The notes beneath the pieces were generated by a model that made no database searches, had not been told where the DNA came from, and saw only the letters and a list, made by a program, of their open reading frames with translations. A DNA stretch of 64,000 nucleotides from an uncultured Prevotellaceae bacterium (GTDB taxonomy: Bacteria; Bacteroidota; Bacteroidia; Bacteroidales; Bacteroidaceae): the NCBI GenBank assembly GCA_946188395.1, contig CAMHUU010000003.1:1-64000 (forward strand), given 5' to 3'. Below, in pieces: positions 24,419-32,673 of the stretch. The position numbers were made by a program, and so were the translations under genes. The first letter of the stretch is position 1. Every line of letters begins with the position of its first letter.

Positions 24419-27400
24419 ATGAAGAGAATACACACCGCACTCTTGACGCTTTTATGTGTGGTCAGCAGTTTTGCTGCTGACATCATTCCACAGTCTGACA
24501 TGCAACGCATTTACCAAGAAGTGCGTACGCCTTATAAATATGGTATGGTGGTGGCACCTACAGACAACTACCATAAGATTGACTGTCCGACGGTATTCCA
24601 ACAAGACGGCAAATGGTATATGACCTACGTCGTCTATAATGGCAAGGATGGTCTTGATGGTCGCGGTTACGAAACGTGGCTTGCTAAAAGTGACGATCTG
24701 TTGCATTGGGAGACTTTAGGACGTGTTCTGTCGTATAAGGACGACGGATGGGACATGAACCAGCGAGGTGGTTTTCCTGCACTCATCGACTGGACGTGGG
24801 ATGGCAGTTATGAACTTGGTGAATTCAAAGGCAAACATTGGATGACCTATATTGGTGGTCATGGAACTGGTTATGAGGCTGTTCGCGAGCCCTTGAACAT
24901 CGGAATGGCTTGGACGCAGGATGATATCACCAACGCCCATGAGTGGCAGTCCGGCGAGAAGCCCCTGCTTAGCATCAACGACAGGGATGTGCAGTGGTGG
25001 GAGAAACTGGTACAATATAAGAGCACTATTTATAGCCTCACCCCCAGCCCCTCTCCAAAGGGCGAGGGGAGTGGTTTGTCCAAAGAACTGGCGAAATACC
25101 GTTTCGTGATGTTCTATAATGCGGGCGGTATCAATCCAGACAACAAGCTGAAGGCAGAACGGATTGGTATTGCCCTGTCTAACGACCTGAAGAAATGGAA
25201 GCGCTATGATGGTAACCCCGTTTTTGCCAACGAGGTGGGTGGTATCATCACGGGTGATGCACAGATTGCCAAGATGGGCGACCTGTATGTGATGTTTTAT
25301 TTCAAGGCCTACGACCCGTCGCGCAAGTACAATGCTTTCAATACCTTTGCCGTCAGTCGTGACCTCATCCATTGGCAGCGTTGGGAGGGCGAGGACCTCA
25401 TCTGGCCCACGAAATCCTACGACGAAATGTTTGCCCATAAGAGTTATGTGGTGAAGCACGATGGGGTCGTGTACCACTTCTATTGTGCTGTCAACAACGA
25501 CCAGCAGCGAGGCATTGCCGTTGCCACCAGCGTACCTATGGGCCGCTCGGAGGTCCGTTTTCCGGAACCAGAGCGCAAAGGACGTCGCACCATCACTTCT
25601 CTTAACGAAGGCTGGATGGCACACTGTCTTGTAGGTCGCGATACTATCGCGACAAACGTAACGGTTCCCCACAACTTCGACGACTACTACGGCTACTGCC
25701 AGCTGCGGCACGGAAACCTGCATGGTTCAGCCGTCTACCAAAAGACCTTTACGGTACAACCACAAGCGGGCAAGCGATACTTCCTTCAGTTCGAGGGTGT
25801 GGGCACCTATGCTACCATCACCCTTAATGATACGCAATATCCGAAGGAACTGATTGGCCGTACCGTCTTTACCCTTGACGTGACGGAGGCTTTGAATACA
25901 GGCAAGAACACCCTGCATGTCCTTGTAGACCATCCTTCTATGCAGACGGAATCTCCGTGGGTTTGTGGCGGTTGCTCGTCTGAATGGGGCTTCTCTGAAG
26001 GTAGTCAGCCTTTTGGCATCTTCCGTCCTGTGTCACTCATCGAGACAGATGCTGTGCGTATCGAGCCCTTTGGAGTGCATATTTGGAACAATGCTGCCTG
26101 TGATTCTGTATTTATCGAGACGGAGGTGAAGAACTACACCCAGCAGGCGCAACAGATAGAACTAGTGAATAAGTTTACGCTGGCCAGTGGCAAGCAGATG
26201 TTCCGCCTGGCGCAGACGTTATCGTTGCTGCCAAGCGAGACCAAGACCATTCGTCAGGCTGAGAAGATAGAGAACGCCCACCGCTGGTCGCTCGATGATC
26301 CTTATCTTCATAGTCTTGCCACGATGATTAAGCGCGATGGAAAGACCACTGACGAGGTGCGAACTCCTTTTGGCATCCGCAGCATTTCGTGGCCTATTAA
26401 GCGCAACGACGGGGATAACCGTTTCTTTCTCAACGAACAGCCAGTCTTTATCAATGGTACCTGCGAATACGAACACCTCTTAGGTAACAGCCACGCCTTT
26501 ACGCCAGAGCAAATCCGCTCCCGTGTTAAACAGATTACTAATGCAGGTTTTAATGCTTTCCGCGAGGCCCACCAGCCCCATAACCTGCTTTACCAACAAT
26601 TGCTCGACGAACAAGGTGTCCTATTCTGGAGCCAGTTCTCAGCTCATATCTGGTACGATACCCCACAGTTCCGTGAGAACTTCAAACGTCTGTTGGTGCG
26701 TTGGATCAAGGAGCGTCGTAACTCGCCCAGCGTCATACTCTGGGGCCTTCAGAATGAGAGCATCCTGCCCAAGGATTTCGCTGGGGAATGCTCAGACATC
26801 ATCCGCAGTCTCGACTCCACTTGTAGCGACCAGCGTCTCATCACAACGTGTAATGGTGGCGAAGGCACCGATTGGAACGTTATCCAGAACTGGAGCGGTA
26901 CCTATGGTGGTAGTGCTGAGAACTACGACAACGAGCTGAAGCGCCCAGAGCAACTGCTGAATGGTGAGTATGGTGCTTGGCGCACTATCGACCTGCATGG
27001 TGATGCGAAATACAGTGAGGAATCGTTCACTCAATTACTAGAGACCAAGGCCCGACTGGCTGAGAGCGCTAAAGATAGCGTTAGCGGACATTTCCAATGG
27101 CTCTTCACTTCGCACGACAATCCTGGACGAGTACAACCTGATGGTGCCCTGCGTCGCATTGACAAAATAGGTCCCATCAACTACAAAGGTCTTACCACCA
27201 TCTGGGAAGAGCCGACGCCTGCTTACTATATGTACCGCCAGCGTTACGTCAGCAGCAAAACAGCCGACTACACCCCCATCGCAGCAGACCGCAACCGCGA
27301 CCTCGTAAAGGGCGCCGAGGGCTATCATTATCTCTACCGCATCAACTGCGGTGGTGATGCTTACGTTGATGAGTTCGGACAGCAATGGCTGGCTGACGAT

Positions 27401-28282
27401 ACGCTCTACAGCCACTCATGGGGACAGGACTACGATATGCATCCCTATCAGGCCTCGCAGCGTCATATTGCTGAAGATATCCGAGGAACCAAGAGTGACG
27501 AACTGTTCCAGTTCTTCCGCTTCGGCCGCCACCGCTTGTGGTACGACCTGCCTGTCAGCGGGGAAGCCACTGACCACGAGTACCGCATTGAGCTCTACTT
27601 CGCCGAGCCCTGGCACGGCAAGGGTGGCGGTGAACGCGACGATTACGAGGGAATGCGCATTTTCGACGTTGCAGTGAATAACGAAACTGTTGTTGACGAC
27701 TTTGATCCATGGGCTGAGGCTGGTTATTGTGGGGCATTGAAACGTGTCGTTACTGCAAAGGCTAAAGACGGGCGCATTCGTATCTCCTTCCCTGAGGTAA
27801 AGTCCGGGCAGGCTGTCATTAGTGGTATTGCGATAGCATCCGTTCAGCCTGTCGCTGTGGCACAGCGACAAACAGAACCGGCTTCTTGGCGAGCCTTCGA
27901 TACTGACACCATCGCGAAGTTGCCAAAGGAACTACTACCGCAAGATACAGAGGCTCGTCCTGCCTCCGTCTATGAACCGATTGCAAACAGCCCAAAGGAA
28001 AAAGCTAATAGCAGTACTTCCTTCGTTATTAAGCCAGGACTGGGTCAAGAATATGCCCTGCGGTTCCGTTACAAAAACACGACGGGTAATCCCGTGAAAG
28101 CCCGTATGACCATCACGGACTCAAAACGTACAACGTTGGTGGATCGTGAGATTACCTTCCCTCCCACGCCCAACAAGTTTAAGATGCTCTCGACGACTAC
28201 AGGCACCCAGATTAATGCAGGAAGCTATACGATTAAGATTGATACCAAGGATGTAGAATTCAAAGAACTTGAAATTCAATAA
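24419..28282 (+). CDS. GH137-like propeller + GH2 + malectin multidomain hydrolase
   Basis: A 1287-aa periplasmic enzyme with a signal peptide (1-20). Residues 30-390 form a five-bladed propeller-like domain (CPTVFQQDGKWYMTYVVYNG, RFVMFYNAGG) resembling GH137 beta-L-arabinofuranosidase. Residues 395-900 are GH2: a jelly roll (VPHNFDDYYGYCQLRHG), then a TIM barrel with acid/base Glu780 (LQNES) and nucleophile Glu850 (NGEYGAW). Residues 965-1140 are malectin-like, with a C-terminal beta domain to 1287. The order matches BT0996 of the B. thetaiotaomicron RG-II system, a beta-L-arabinofuranosidase plus beta-glucuronidase. Residues 206-219 derive from a palindromic DNA repeat. It is in an operon with the GH138-like gene. 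Confidence 0.8.
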   Translation: MKRIHTALLTLLCVVSSFAADIIPQSDMQRIYQEVRTPYKYGMVVAPTDNYHKIDCPTVFQQDGKWYMTYVVYNGKDGLDGRGYETWLAKSDDLLHWETLGRVLSYKDDGWDMNQRGGFPALIDWTWDGSYELGEFKGKHWMTYIGGHGTGYEAVREPLNIGMAWTQDDITNAHEWQSGEKPLLSINDRDVQWWEKLVQYKSTIYSLTPSPSPKGEGSGLSKELAKYRFVMFYNAGGINPDNKLKAERIGIALSNDLKKWKRYDGNPVFANEVGGIITGDAQIAKMGDLYVMFYFKAYDPSRKYNAFNTFAVSRDLIHWQRWEGEDLIWPTKSYDEMFAHKSYVVKHDGVVYHFYCAVNNDQQRGIAVATSVPMGRSEVRFPEPERKGRRTITSLNEGWMAHCLVGRDTIATNVTVPHNFDDYYGYCQLRHGNLHGSAVYQKTFTVQPQAGKRYFLQFEGVGTYATITLNDTQYPKELIGRTVFTLDVTEALNTGKNTLHVLVDHPSMQTESPWVCGGCSSEWGFSEGSQPFGIFRPVSLIETDAVRIEPFGVHIWNNAACDSVFIETEVKNYTQQAQQIELVNKFTLASGKQMFRLAQTLSLLPSETKTIRQAEKIENAHRWSLDDPYLHSLATMIKRDGKTTDEVRTPFGIRSISWPIKRNDGDNRFFLNEQPVFINGTCEYEHLLGNSHAFTPEQIRSRVKQITNAGFNAFREAHQPHNLLYQQLLDEQGVLFWSQFSAHIWYDTPQFRENFKRLLVRWIKERRNSPSVILWGLQNESILPKDFAGECSDIIRSLDSTCSDQRLITTCNGGEGTDWNVIQNWSGTYGGSAENYDNELKRPEQLLNGEYGAWRTIDLHGDAKYSEESFTQLLETKARLAESAKDSVSGHFQWLFTSHDNPGRVQPDGALRRIDKIGPINYKGLTTIWEEPTPAYYMYRQRYVSSKTADYTPIAADRNRDLVKGAEGYHYLYRINCGGDAYVDEFGQQWLADDTLYSHSWGQDYDMHPYQASQRHIAEDIRGTKSDELFQFFRFGRHRLWYDLPVSGEATDHEYRIELYFAEPWHGKGGGERDDYEGMRIFDVAVNNETVVDDFDPWAEAGYCGALKRVVTAKAKDGRIRISFPEVKSGQAVISGIAIASVQPVAVAQRQTEPASWRAFDTDTIAKLPKELLPQDTEARPASVYEPIANSPKEKANSSTSFVIKPGLGQEYALRFRYKNTTGNPVKARMTITDSKRTTLVDREITFPPTPNKFKMLSTTTGTQINAGSYTIKIDTKDVEFKELEIQ
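25036..25074. repeat. In-frame palindromic repeat encoding LTPSPSPKGEGS
   Basis: C-rich then G-rich halves (CCCCTCTCC-AAAG-GGCGAGGGG core) inside the propeller domain keep the frame open. The encoded LTPSPSPKGEG loop is unlike the surrounding domain. Same class as 9416-9436 and 45632-45660. Confidence 0.75.
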
Positions 28283-28322
28283 GTAAGCTGTATCTCAAAA
28301 ATGAAAATAAATCCTAATTTAT

Positions 28323-28353
28323 TTTGCATTTTATTCGATTTACACTACCTTTG
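28323..28353 (+). promoter_or_regulatory. Promoter of folP, TTTG-N19-TACCTTTG
   Basis: TTTG at 28323-28326 and TACCTTTG at 28346-28353, consensus in both boxes and spacing. The ATG at 28363 is only 9 nt downstream, implying a leader of a few nucleotides or none. Confidence 0.75.
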
Positions 28354-28362
28354 TACGCAGTT

Positions 28363-29205
28363 ATGGACTATACGCTGAATTGTAACGGACGACTGGTTGA
28401 TCTCAGAGCACCACAGGTAATGGGTATCCTGAATGTGACGCCCGACTCCTTTTATGCTGATAGTCGTCAGCAAACAGAACGCGAGGTCGTCGAAAGAGTC
28501 ATAGAAATCATATCGCAAGGTGGAAGCATCATAGATGTGGGTGCTTGTTCCACCCGTCCTGACAGCGAGCCAGCCAGTGAGGCTGACGAGATGGAACGTC
28601 TGCGTTGGGCTTTGACCATTGTTCGTCGTGAAGTTCCAGAAGCCATCCTTAGTGTCGACACCTTCCGTCCTTTAGTGGCACGTATGGCAGTAGAGGAGTA
28701 TGGCGCATCCATCATCAATGATGTTGGTTACACTGCCGCCCAATCGCCCAAAACCACGCTACACTCACAAATCGAAATGTTCCGCATGGTCAGTCGCCTG
28801 CACATTCCTTATATATATATGTCACAAAAGAGTATCATGCGTGATATCTTGCTCGACTGTGCGGAAGCTGTAGACCTATTACGTTCTTTGGGTCAGAAGG
28901 ATATCATCATCGATCCGGGTTTTGGCTTTGGAAAGACGTTGGAGCAGAATTATGAGGTGATGAGTCAGTTGGAACGCCTCGAAATGCTAAGACTACCAGT
29001 ATTGGTGGGAGTATCGCGTAAGTCCATGATATACAAATTGTTGGAAACTAATCCTGAACAGGCTCTCAATGGAACGACGACACTCAACACGATTGCCCTT
29101 CTAAAGGGCGCCTCTATATTGCGAGTCCACGATGTAAGAGAAGCTGTGGAATGTGTGAAAATTGTCGGTGCTATGGGCTGTAGCAAAACCACAGTCAGCA
29201 AATAA
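28363..29205 (+). CDS. folP: Dihydropteroate synthase
   Basis: A 280-aa TIM-barrel enzyme that joins p-aminobenzoate to dihydropterin pyrophosphate in folate synthesis. The pterin loop GILNVTPDSFYADSR, DVGACSTRPDS, SINDVGY-type and DPGFGFGKTLEQN motifs are all present, as is the C-terminal LRVHDV. The ATG at 28363 is chosen over an in-frame ATG at 28324 because the promoter lies between them. The folP and cdaA genes are adjacent in many Bacteroidetes; here they are separated by 31 nt of AAATAGTAAAT-type repeat. Confidence 0.95.
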   Translation: MDYTLNCNGRLVDLRAPQVMGILNVTPDSFYADSRQQTEREVVERVIEIISQGGSIIDVGACSTRPDSEPASEADEMERLRWALTIVRREVPEAILSVDTFRPLVARMAVEEYGASIINDVGYTAAQSPKTTLHSQIEMFRMVSRLHIPYIYMSQKSIMRDILLDCAEAVDLLRSLGQKDIIIDPGFGFGKTLEQNYEVMSQLERLEMLRLPVLVGVSRKSMIYKLLETNPEQALNGTTTLNTIALLKGASILRVHDVREAVECVKIVGAMGCSKTTVSK

Positions 29206-29236
29206 ATCGTAAATTGTTAAATAGTAAATAAATAAG
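29206..29236. repeat. TCGTAAATTGTTAAATAGTAAATA spacer repeat
   Basis: Iterated GTAAAT/GTTAAAT units fill the folP-cdaA gap. No other signal is visible; a Shine-Dalgarno-like purine run (AATAAG) precedes the GTG start. Confidence 0.5.
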
Positions 29237-30013
29237 GTGTTTTTCGAATTTGGAATTAAAGATATTGTCGACATCCTGTTAGTAGCGTTGATACTCTACT
29301 ACATCTACCGGCTGATGAAGGAGTCGCGCTCGCTGAATGTCTTCATGGGCATTCTTGTCTTCGTCGTCTTGTGGCTGGTGGTGTCACAGGTTTTACAGAT
29401 GAGGCTGTTAGGGTCTATTCTCGACAAGTTTGTCAGCGTGGGTGTCATTGTGCTTGTCGTCCTGTTTCAAGATGAAATCCGTAAATTCCTTTACAACCTG
29501 GGTGCTCATCAACGCATGAAGAGTTTCCGTCGGTTCCTTTCGTTAAACGACAAGAAGCAAGATACGGAAAAGCTGAAGCAGTTGATCATGCCTATTGTGA
29601 TGTCGTGTATGGATATGAGTAGGAAGAAGGTGGGTGCCTTGATAGTTATCCAGCGGGCGACGCCTCTTGACGATATTATTGCTACTGGCGAGCGCATCAA
29701 TGCTGCTATTAGCCAGCGACTGATTGAAAACCTATTTTTCAAGAATTCGCCTTTGCACGATGGTGCCATGATTATTGCCGATCACCAAATTAAGGCAGCA
29801 GGATGTATTCTGCCTGTCTCGCACAATCTGAATATTCCCAAGGAATTGGGACTTCGCCATCGTGCTGCATTGGGTATCACTCACGAAAGCGATAGTATTG
29901 CTATTGTGGTTTCCGAGGAGACGGGTGGTATCTCTGTGGCCATCCACAGTCAGTTCCAGTTGCGGTTGACGGCAGAAAAACTGGAAAGTATTCTGACGCA
30001 AGAGTTAGCGTAA
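29237..30013 (+). CDS. cdaA: Diadenylate cyclase CdaA
   Basis: A 258-aa membrane-bound c-di-AMP synthase. Three membrane segments occupy residues 8-85 (DILLVALILYYIYRLM, FMGILVFVVLWLVVSQVL, VGVIVLVVLFQDEIRK). The DAC domain carries the catalytic DGA (SPLHDGAMII) and RHR (LGLRHRAALGI) motifs, with GALIVIQR upstream. The start is GTG at 29237; no ATG gives a full first membrane helix. Length fits CdaA without extension. c-di-AMP controls potassium and osmotic balance in other bacteria; local targets are not visible here. Confidence 0.93.
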   Translation: MFFEFGIKDIVDILLVALILYYIYRLMKESRSLNVFMGILVFVVLWLVVSQVLQMRLLGSILDKFVSVGVIVLVVLFQDEIRKFLYNLGAHQRMKSFRRFLSLNDKKQDTEKLKQLIMPIVMSCMDMSRKKVGALIVIQRATPLDDIIATGERINAAISQRLIENLFFKNSPLHDGAMIIADHQIKAAGCILPVSHNLNIPKELGLRHRAALGITHESDSIAIVVSEETGGISVAIHSQFQLRLTAEKLESILTQELA

Positions 30014-30066
30014 ACGTAAACGCTTAATTATTTTTAATTCATGATGAATAATTCATTATTTTTTTG

Positions 30067-30074
30067 TACCTTTG
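30067..30074 (+). promoter_or_regulatory. -7 box TACCTTTG of pta-ackA
   Basis: Consensus TAnnTTTG 41 nt before the pta ATG. The -33 region is AT-rich without a clear TTTG. Confidence 0.6.
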
Positions 30075-30115
30075 CAGACAAAGAGAATCATCACTATTTT
30101 AAATAAAAACAAACT

Positions 30116-31126
30116 ATGGATTTATTAAGTCAAATTGTAGCGCGTGCTAAGAGTAACAAGCAGCGCATCGTGCTCCCAGAGGCAGAAGAGGAGCGTACAC
30201 TGTGTGCAGCCGATAAGGCTTTGGCTGACAATCTTGCAGACATCATCCTGATTGGCAATCCTGCCAAGGTTGAGGCTTTGGCCAAGGAGAAGGGCCTGAC
30301 AAATATCGGTAAGGCCACATTGATCGATCCCGAGAACTATGACAAGAGCGAAGAACTGGCTGAAAAACTGGCTGAGATTCGTAAGTCGAAGGGTATGACG
30401 ATTGAAGAGGCTCGCAAGTTGGTGAAGAATCCTTTGTACCTGGGTTGTATGATTATTAAGACCGAGGGTGCTGACGGACAGATTTCTGGTGCACTGAGCA
30501 CTACTGGCGACACCTTGCGTCCTGCCCTGCAGATCATTAAGTGCCAGCCTGGCATCACTTGCGTCAGTGGTGGTCTGCTGCTCATTTCTAAGGAGAAGCA
30601 GTTTGGTGAGGATGGTGTGCTCGTTGTTGGTGACGTTGCAGTAACACCTATGCCCGATGCTGCTCAGCTTTCTCAGATTGCTGTTTGCACCGCTCAGACC
30701 GCTAAGTCTGTGGCTGGTTTTGCTGATCCTCGCGTTGCTATGCTGAGCTTCTCGACGAAGGGTTCTGCCAAGCACGAGGTTTGCGATAAAGTCATCGAGG
30801 CCACCAAGTTGGCTAAGGAGCTGGATCCCAGCCTGAAGATCGATGGTGAACTGCAGGCTGATGCTGCTCTCGTTCCCAGTGTTGGTGCCAAGAAGGCTCC
30901 GGGTTCAGAGATTGCCGGTAAGGCTAACGTGCTGGTATTCCCCAACCTCGAAGTAGGTAATATTGGTTATAAGATGGTACAGCGCCTGGGTGATGCAATC
31001 GCTATTGGCCCGATTTTGCAGGGTATTGCTCGTCCTGTAAACGACCTGTCTCGTGGTTGCTCAATTGACGATATTTATTATATGATTGCCATTACTGCTT
31101 GTCAGGCAATGGACGCCAAGAAGTAA
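30116..31126 (+). CDS. pta: Phosphate acetyltransferase
   Basis: A 336-aa short-form Pta that interconverts acetyl-CoA and acetyl phosphate, feeding acetate excretion with ATP gain. The N-terminus IVARAKSNKQRIVLPEAEEERTL and the C-terminal NLEVGNIGYKMVQRLG and GPILQGIARPVNDLSRG are family hallmarks. The N-terminal DRTGG regulatory extension of the long form is absent, as is usual in Bacteroidales. ackA follows after 17 nt. The GCT/GCC, CTG and AAG-rich codon use suggests high expression compared with neighbours. Confidence 0.97.
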   Translation: MDLLSQIVARAKSNKQRIVLPEAEEERTLCAADKALADNLADIILIGNPAKVEALAKEKGLTNIGKATLIDPENYDKSEELAEKLAEIRKSKGMTIEEARKLVKNPLYLGCMIIKTEGADGQISGALSTTGDTLRPALQIIKCQPGITCVSGGLLLISKEKQFGEDGVLVVGDVAVTPMPDAAQLSQIAVCTAQTAKSVAGFADPRVAMLSFSTKGSAKHEVCDKVIEATKLAKELDPSLKIDGELQADAALVPSVGAKKAPGSEIAGKANVLVFPNLEVGNIGYKMVQRLGDAIAIGPILQGIARPVNDLSRGCSIDDIYYMIAITACQAMDAKK

Positions 31127-31143
31127 TTAAGAATTAAGATAAT

Positions 31144-32334
31144 ATGAAAATCCTTGTATTGAATTGTGGCTCATCGTCTATCAAGTACGCCTTGTACAAT
31201 ATGGACGACAAGAGTGTGATGACCAGTGGTGGTGCTGAGCGTGTAGGCTTGGACGGTGCCTTTGTGAAGGTTAAGCTGGCCAATGGTGAGAAGAAGCAGA
31301 TTATGCACGACATCCCTGAGCATACCGAGGGCGTGAAGTTTATTTTCTCGCTGCTTACTGATCCTGAGATTGGTGTGATCAAGAGTCTCGACGAGATTGA
31401 TGCCGTGGGTCATCGTATGGTGCATGGTGGCGAGAAGTTCAACAAGAGCGTCATTCTTACTGATGAGGTGCTGAAGACTTTCGAGGAGTGCTCTGATCTG
31501 GCTCCTCTGCACAATCCTGCTAACCTGAAGGGCGTGAATGCCGTAAAGGAGCTGATGCCTGGCCTGCCTCAGGTAGGTGTATTCGACACCGCTTTCCATC
31601 AGACCATGCCTCCCAAGGCTTATATGTACGCTATTCCTTACGAGCTCTACGAGAAATATGGCATCCGTCGCTATGGTTTCCACGGAACCTCTCACCGCTA
31701 TGTCAGCGCTCGTGCTTGCGAGTTCTTAGGCATTAAGGCTGAGGGCACCAAGATGGTAACGTGCCACGTGGGTAATGGTGGTTCTATCGCTGCTGTCGTT
31801 GATGGCAAGTGTATCGATACCTCGATGGGTCTCACTCCGCTGGAGGGTCTCGTGATGGGTACTCGTGCTGGCGATATCGATGGTGGTGCAGTGACCTTCA
31901 TCGAAAAGAAGCTGGGTCTCGACGCTGACGGTATGAGCAACCTGCTCAACAAGAAGAGCGGTGTGGCTGGTCTTACTGGTGGCTCGAGCGATATGCGCGA
32001 CGTAGAGAATGCTGCCAAGAGTGGTGACGAGCGTGCCAAACTGGCTCAGGACATGTATTTCTATCGCATTAAGAAATACATTGGTGCCTATGCTGCTGCT
32101 ATGGGTGGTCTCGATGTTGTCGTCTTCACCGCTGGTGTGGGTGAGAACCAGACTAGTATGCGCTCTGAGGTCTGCAAGAATATGGAGTTCCTGGGCATCA
32201 AGTTCGACGAGTCGAAGAACAACGTTCGTGGCGAAGAGGCTATCATCTCTGCTGATGATTCAAAGGTGAAGGTGGTTGTCATTCCTACCGACGAGGAGTT
32301 GATGATTGCTACAGATACGATGAACCTGTTGTAA
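31144..32334 (+). CDS. ackA: Acetate kinase
   Basis: A 396-aa ASKHA-fold kinase that makes ATP from acetyl phosphate. The two family signatures are present: VLNCGSSSIKYAL at the N-terminus and GFHGTSHRYVS near 180. TCHVGNGGSI, GVGENQ and the catalytic Asp region (VFDTAFHQTMP) are also seen. It forms the standard pta-ackA operon. Downstream is a GC-rich spacer of more than 300 nt with a 22-nt period; no strong terminator hairpin was found apart from a tiny TTCCTT-CT-AAGGAA stem. Confidence 0.97.
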   Translation: MKILVLNCGSSSIKYALYNMDDKSVMTSGGAERVGLDGAFVKVKLANGEKKQIMHDIPEHTEGVKFIFSLLTDPEIGVIKSLDEIDAVGHRMVHGGEKFNKSVILTDEVLKTFEECSDLAPLHNPANLKGVNAVKELMPGLPQVGVFDTAFHQTMPPKAYMYAIPYELYEKYGIRRYGFHGTSHRYVSARACEFLGIKAEGTKMVTCHVGNGGSIAAVVDGKCIDTSMGLTPLEGLVMGTRAGDIDGGAVTFIEKKLGLDADGMSNLLNKKSGVAGLTGGSSDMRDVENAAKSGDERAKLAQDMYFYRIKKYIGAYAAAMGGLDVVVFTAGVGENQTSMRSEVCKNMEFLGIKFDESKNNVRGEEAIISADDSKVKVVVIPTDEELMIATDTMNLL

Positions 32335-32354
32335 ACTGGTTCCTTCTAAGGAAT

Positions 32355-32574
32355 AAAAATCGGTTTTGACCGACCGCTCGCAGACATTGGGGCGGGCGCC
32401 CGAAGATATAAGGGCGTCCGCCCTAATTAATACGGACGGTCGCCCGAATCTGACTTGCTCCCGTCTTGCTCCCTACCAGCCCGTGTCTCGCTCCCTGTTA
32501 GGCCGAGCCTTTTTCCCTATCAGCCCTTAGCCCTTTTCGTTTCCTTGCGTATTACATCCGTCGCTTCTCTGTAG
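32355..32574. repeat. Degenerate 22-nt-period tandem tract between ackA and purL
   Basis: The 339-nt gap 32335-32673 holds about ten consecutive 22-nt blocks. The clearest are at 32465, 32487 and 32509, sharing CTYGCTCCCT-NN-YAGSCC. Earlier blocks share an ending like GGNCCG or GTCG. It is GC-rich against AT-rich surroundings. No ORF, tRNA or CRISPR-type identical repeat was seen. A similar tract lies at 55398-55595. Confidence 0.6.
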
Positions 32575-32634
32575 AAAAGACACTTTTTTAATATTTATTT
32601 AGTGACGTTTGTGCCCTTTGTGGATTATTTTTAG

Positions 32635-32642
32635 TACCTTTG
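32635..32642 (+). promoter_or_regulatory. -7 box TACCTTTG of purL
   Basis: Consensus -7 box 31 nt before the purL ATG. TTTG at 32608-32611 is a loose -33 candidate (23-bp spacer). Confidence 0.6.
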
Positions 32643-32673
32643 CAGGCAAATTCAGAACTAAAAAGAATAAGGT

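Noticed and set aside
32341..32356. Terminator after ackA (TTCCTT-CT-AAGGAA)
   Set aside because: The 2-nt loop and lack of a T-run make it unconvincing.
32355..32574. CRISPR-like array between ackA and purL (also 55398-55595)
   Set aside because: Blocks have a regular period but no identical repeat separated by unique spacers, and no cas genes are present.
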